A DNA stretch of 64,000 nucleotides, from positions 11,718,001 through 11,782,000 of the forward strand of contig WHVY01000001.1 of the NCBI GenBank assembly GCA_022266195.1, in the 5' to 3' direction. This DNA comes from Tetranychus cinnabarinus. Taxonomy: Eukaryota; Arthropoda; Arachnida; Trombidiformes; Tetranychidae. The position numbers and the translations under genes were made by a program. This document shows, in pieces, positions 61,636 through 64,000 of this stretch (positions within the stretch are counted from its first letter, which is position 1; each line of letters opens with the position of its first letter). Below the pieces are notes generated by a model that was given only the letters and a program-made list of their open reading frames with translations, had not been told where the DNA came from and did not search any database.

Positions 61636-62479
61636 TATGCTGCCAACACCAGCGACGACTTGGTTGAATTTAGATTGGCTTTGGGATATGTCCCTTTACA
61701 ATACAAGCCATTTTGTTTGGAGATGTATCAAATGAAAGCAAAGCTTGCAAAAGAGGCAACAAATTCAAAAGCATACGAGCCCCTTTTCTATTTGGGAGAA
61801 TTGGAAATGCTTACCTATTGTTATTGGGAGCTTTCCACGCAAGACGTGCTAAACATGGATTTGACACCAACAAAGAAGAAAACCATTAAAATCTTACTCC
61901 AGCAAGCTGCTAAAGATTTTGCAACTATGCCAGTAGCCAACGAAAATAAAGATAAATTTGATTCATTTTATTTCGAATTTAAACATTCATGCTTATTTAA
62001 TAATCCTGAGTTAACTTACATCGATATGTTGGCCATCAAAGAAAGGTTCACAAAGATTCATCAGTTCATAAATGAATCTGAACTATCTTTTGATGACAAA
62101 GAAGACGCTATTTGGATTTGGTATAACATTTTCCAACAAGCGAATTGTCACCATTATATGGTTCCGTACACCAGAATGACATGTTGGGCCATGTTGAACC
62201 AATTTGTGACGCATTTGGAATATTTTTCACAAATTCCTTCAAACAAGTTCTCTTTGGATGGGTTGAAAGAGCTATCAAAGACCTTTATTGAAAGCGTATA
62301 TGGTGACAAATTTACAGACAAAAATGCTCGATCTACAGTTGGTAGCAGAATATTGTACTTCATAGATCGGTTTGCATACAGTTTTTGCACATTTTCATCG
62401 CTTTCAGTTGGATTGCAATCCAACAAACTTAATGACAAAAATACAAAGACAATAATGGCCAACCTTTTACAGATGAACA
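61636..62479. repeat. Palindrome 2, left arm (844 bp)
   Basis: Reverse complement of 62578-63421 with at least one mismatch (tgctgcc versus tgctacc at about 61642). Symmetry centre near 62528.5. Confidence 0.9.
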
Positions 62480-62568
62480 TCCTAATGGCTCATCCTAATT
62501 ACCAAACTGAAAACAGCAAAACTAAAGGATGGCTGATTGTAACATTTAAATCGGACTTTCCTGTGTAA
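61636..62568 (+). pseudogene. Unknown viral-type protein (gene X), 5'-truncated inverted copy
   Basis: Open plus-strand frame of about 310 codons without its own start; it is cut at the junction with palindrome 1. The translation has Trp/Tyr/Phe-rich helical segments (e.g. EDAIWIWYNIFQQANCHHY, SRILYFIDRFAYSFCTF). It continues through the 98-bp spacer to a natural-looking end (GWLIVTFKSDFPV, stop at 62566), which the other copy lacks. No family recognised. Confidence 0.5.
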
Positions 62569-62577
62569 CCTTTACTT
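62480..62577. other. Spacer of palindrome 2 (98 bp)
   Basis: Unique sequence between the 844-bp arms. It reads as the C-terminal continuation of gene X on the plus strand. Confidence 0.8.
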
Positions 62578-64000
62578 TGTTCATCTGTAAAAGGTTGGCC
62601 ATTATTGTCTTTGTATTTTTGTCATTAAGTTTGTTGGATTGCAATCCAACTGAAAGCGATGAAAATGTGCAAAAACTGTATGCAAACCGATCTATGAAGT
62701 ACAATATTCTGCTACCAACTGTAGATCGAGCATTTTTGTCTGTAAATTTGTCACCATATACGCTTTCAATAAAGGTCTTTGATAGCTCTTTCAACCCATC
62801 CAAAGAGAACTTGTTTGAAGGAATTTGTGAAAAATATTCCAAATGCGTCACAAATTGGTTCAACATGGCCCAACATGTCATTCTGGTGTACGGAACCATA
62901 TAATGGTGACAATTCGCTTGTTGGAAAATGTTATACCAAATCCAAATAGCGTCTTCTTTGTCATCAAAAGATAGTTCAGATTCATTTATGAACTGATGAA
63001 TCTTTGTGAACCTTTCTTTGATGGCCAACATATCGATGTAAGTTAACTCAGGATTATTAAATAAGCATGAATGTTTAAATTCGAAATAAAATGAATCAAA
63101 TTTATCTTTATTTTCGTTGGCTACTGGCATAGTTGCAAAATCTTTAGCAGCTTGCTGGAGTAAGATTTTAATGGTTTTCTTCTTTGTTGGTGTCAAATCC
63201 ATGTTTAGCACGTCTTGCGTGGAAAGCTCCCAATAACAATAGGTAAGCATTTCCAATTCTCCCAAATAGAAAAGGGGCTCGTATGCTTTTGAATTTGTTG
63301 CCTCTTTTGCAAGCTTTGCTTTCATTTGATACATCTCCAAACAAAATGGCTTGTATTGTAAAGGGACATATCCCAAAGCCAATCTAAATTCAACCAAGTC
63401 GTCGCTGGTGTTGGTAGCATAATGTTTAAAATCGGCATAATGAATTTTATTACGGAACAAATCAGTTATACGATTGATCCAAAACTGTGTCTTTGGTTGT
63501 GTACTTGTGTCTTTTGAAACTCCATCTAGTGTGTAGATTTTTCTCGGATCTACACTAAATGGATATTTTATGGGCGAATCTTTCGGGCATTCATATTTAT
63601 CTAAATTAGAGTCGAATACCAATTTTAGGGTTTTGACTGTTTTTTTACCAGGTGGTCTTGGTTTGATATTGATTGGTTTAAACTCTTGATATTTGGGCTT
63701 AATTTTTTTATAAGATGTCCCTGGCTCTCTGTTGTCTTTGAAAATAGATAAATCGAATGTATTTTTATTCAGGAGATAGGTTATTTCCCTATCAGCATCA
63801 TCATCTATTACCCATTAAATTGATCATCGTCCTCATCATCTGTCAAAATTTCATCAACGGTGTCTAATTCAGCTCGAATTGATTCAAGATTAGAAGTTCC
63901 TTTTTCGATATTTTCCTCACAATTTTTATTACCATCATTATCATTTTTTTTACCACCATCGTCACCATCATCACCATCATCACGATCTTCACGATCAACA
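62546..64000 (-). pseudogene. Gene X, long copy, runs off the window
   Basis: Minus-strand frame open from 63814 down to 62546 (422 codons). The last 11 residues or so (after LLQM) come from the spacer and differ from the other copy. Upstream, 63808-64000 is open in a frame offset by one base and encodes an Asp/Gly/Asn-rich acidic stretch (DDGDDGDDGG, EILTDDEDDDQ) that reaches the window edge. The shift occurs at the AATGGGTAATAG sequence near 63810. Middle segments: IKYPFSVDPRKIYTL, FWINRITDLF, FRLALGYVPLQYKPF. No family recognised. The placement next to the 38K-like gene suggests a large arthropod DNA virus origin. Confidence 0.5.
62578..63421. repeat. Palindrome 2, right arm (844 bp)
   Basis: Inverted copy of 61636-62479. 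Beyond 63421 the gene X frame continues without a partner on the left. Confidence 0.9.

Noticed and set aside
62154..62903. 108-codon ORFs starting MFICKRLAIIVFVFLSLSLL on both strands of palindrome 2
   Set aside because: They look like signal-peptide proteins but are antisense to gene X in each arm; gene X has the longer frame continuing outside the palindrome.
1..64000. CRISPR arrays, rRNA operons, tRNAs
   Set aside because: No regularly spaced repeats, rRNA-like sequence or tRNA B-box/cloverleaf was recognised; the genome is eukaryotic.

Overview
The window looks like nuclear DNA of an arthropod, most likely a mite close to spider mites. The reasons are about 70% A+T, short GT-AG introns (60-90 bp) in the compact genes, TTAGG-type repeats, and metazoan genes (Rh channel, GT10 fucosyltransferase, FEN1, NOP10, DUSP11-type phosphatase). 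The species call is inference.

Region 1 (1-20.8 kb) is gene-rich. In order it holds: a single-exon Rh-family ammonium-channel homologue whose first 'twin' histidine position is tyrosine; the last exon of a MARCH-type RING-CH E3 ligase; a three-exon RNA 5'-phosphatase of the DUSP11/PIR1 type; a two-exon secreted Met-rich protein of unknown family; an intronless 918-aa protein with C2H2 fingers and two tandem Cys8 modules that resemble nuclear-receptor DNA-binding domains; NOP10 (two exons, minus strand); a GT10 alpha-1,3-fucosyltransferase; FEN1 (three exons, minus strand) with a long acidic insertion; and a second NOP10 copy. The zinc-finger/NOP10 unit has been duplicated. The second NOP10 is identical in its coding exons, while the zinc-finger copies are decayed pseudogenes on both sides of FEN1.

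Region 2 (about 20.8-58.8 kb) is gene-poor. It holds a probable signal-peptide first exon at 21.8 kb followed by no recognisable partner exon, a Tc1/mariner-like MITE with TA duplication, microsatellites, short TTAGG stretches, a 163-bp foldback element, and a decayed adenain-like (Polinton/Maverick or DNA-virus type) cysteine-protease remnant with small ORFs beside it. It may be a very long intron.

Region 3 (58.9-64.0 kb) looks like an endogenous large DNA virus segment of the nudivirus/baculovirus kind (Naldaviricetes). It has a 38K-like HAD-fold gene broken by one frameshift, followed by two unidentified genes, each present in two inverted copies that form two adjacent palindromes (760-bp arms with a 203-bp spacer; 844-bp arms with a 98-bp spacer). 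All three genes carry single-base frame breaks, so they are either decaying or affected by sequencing or assembly error. The segment continues past the right edge.
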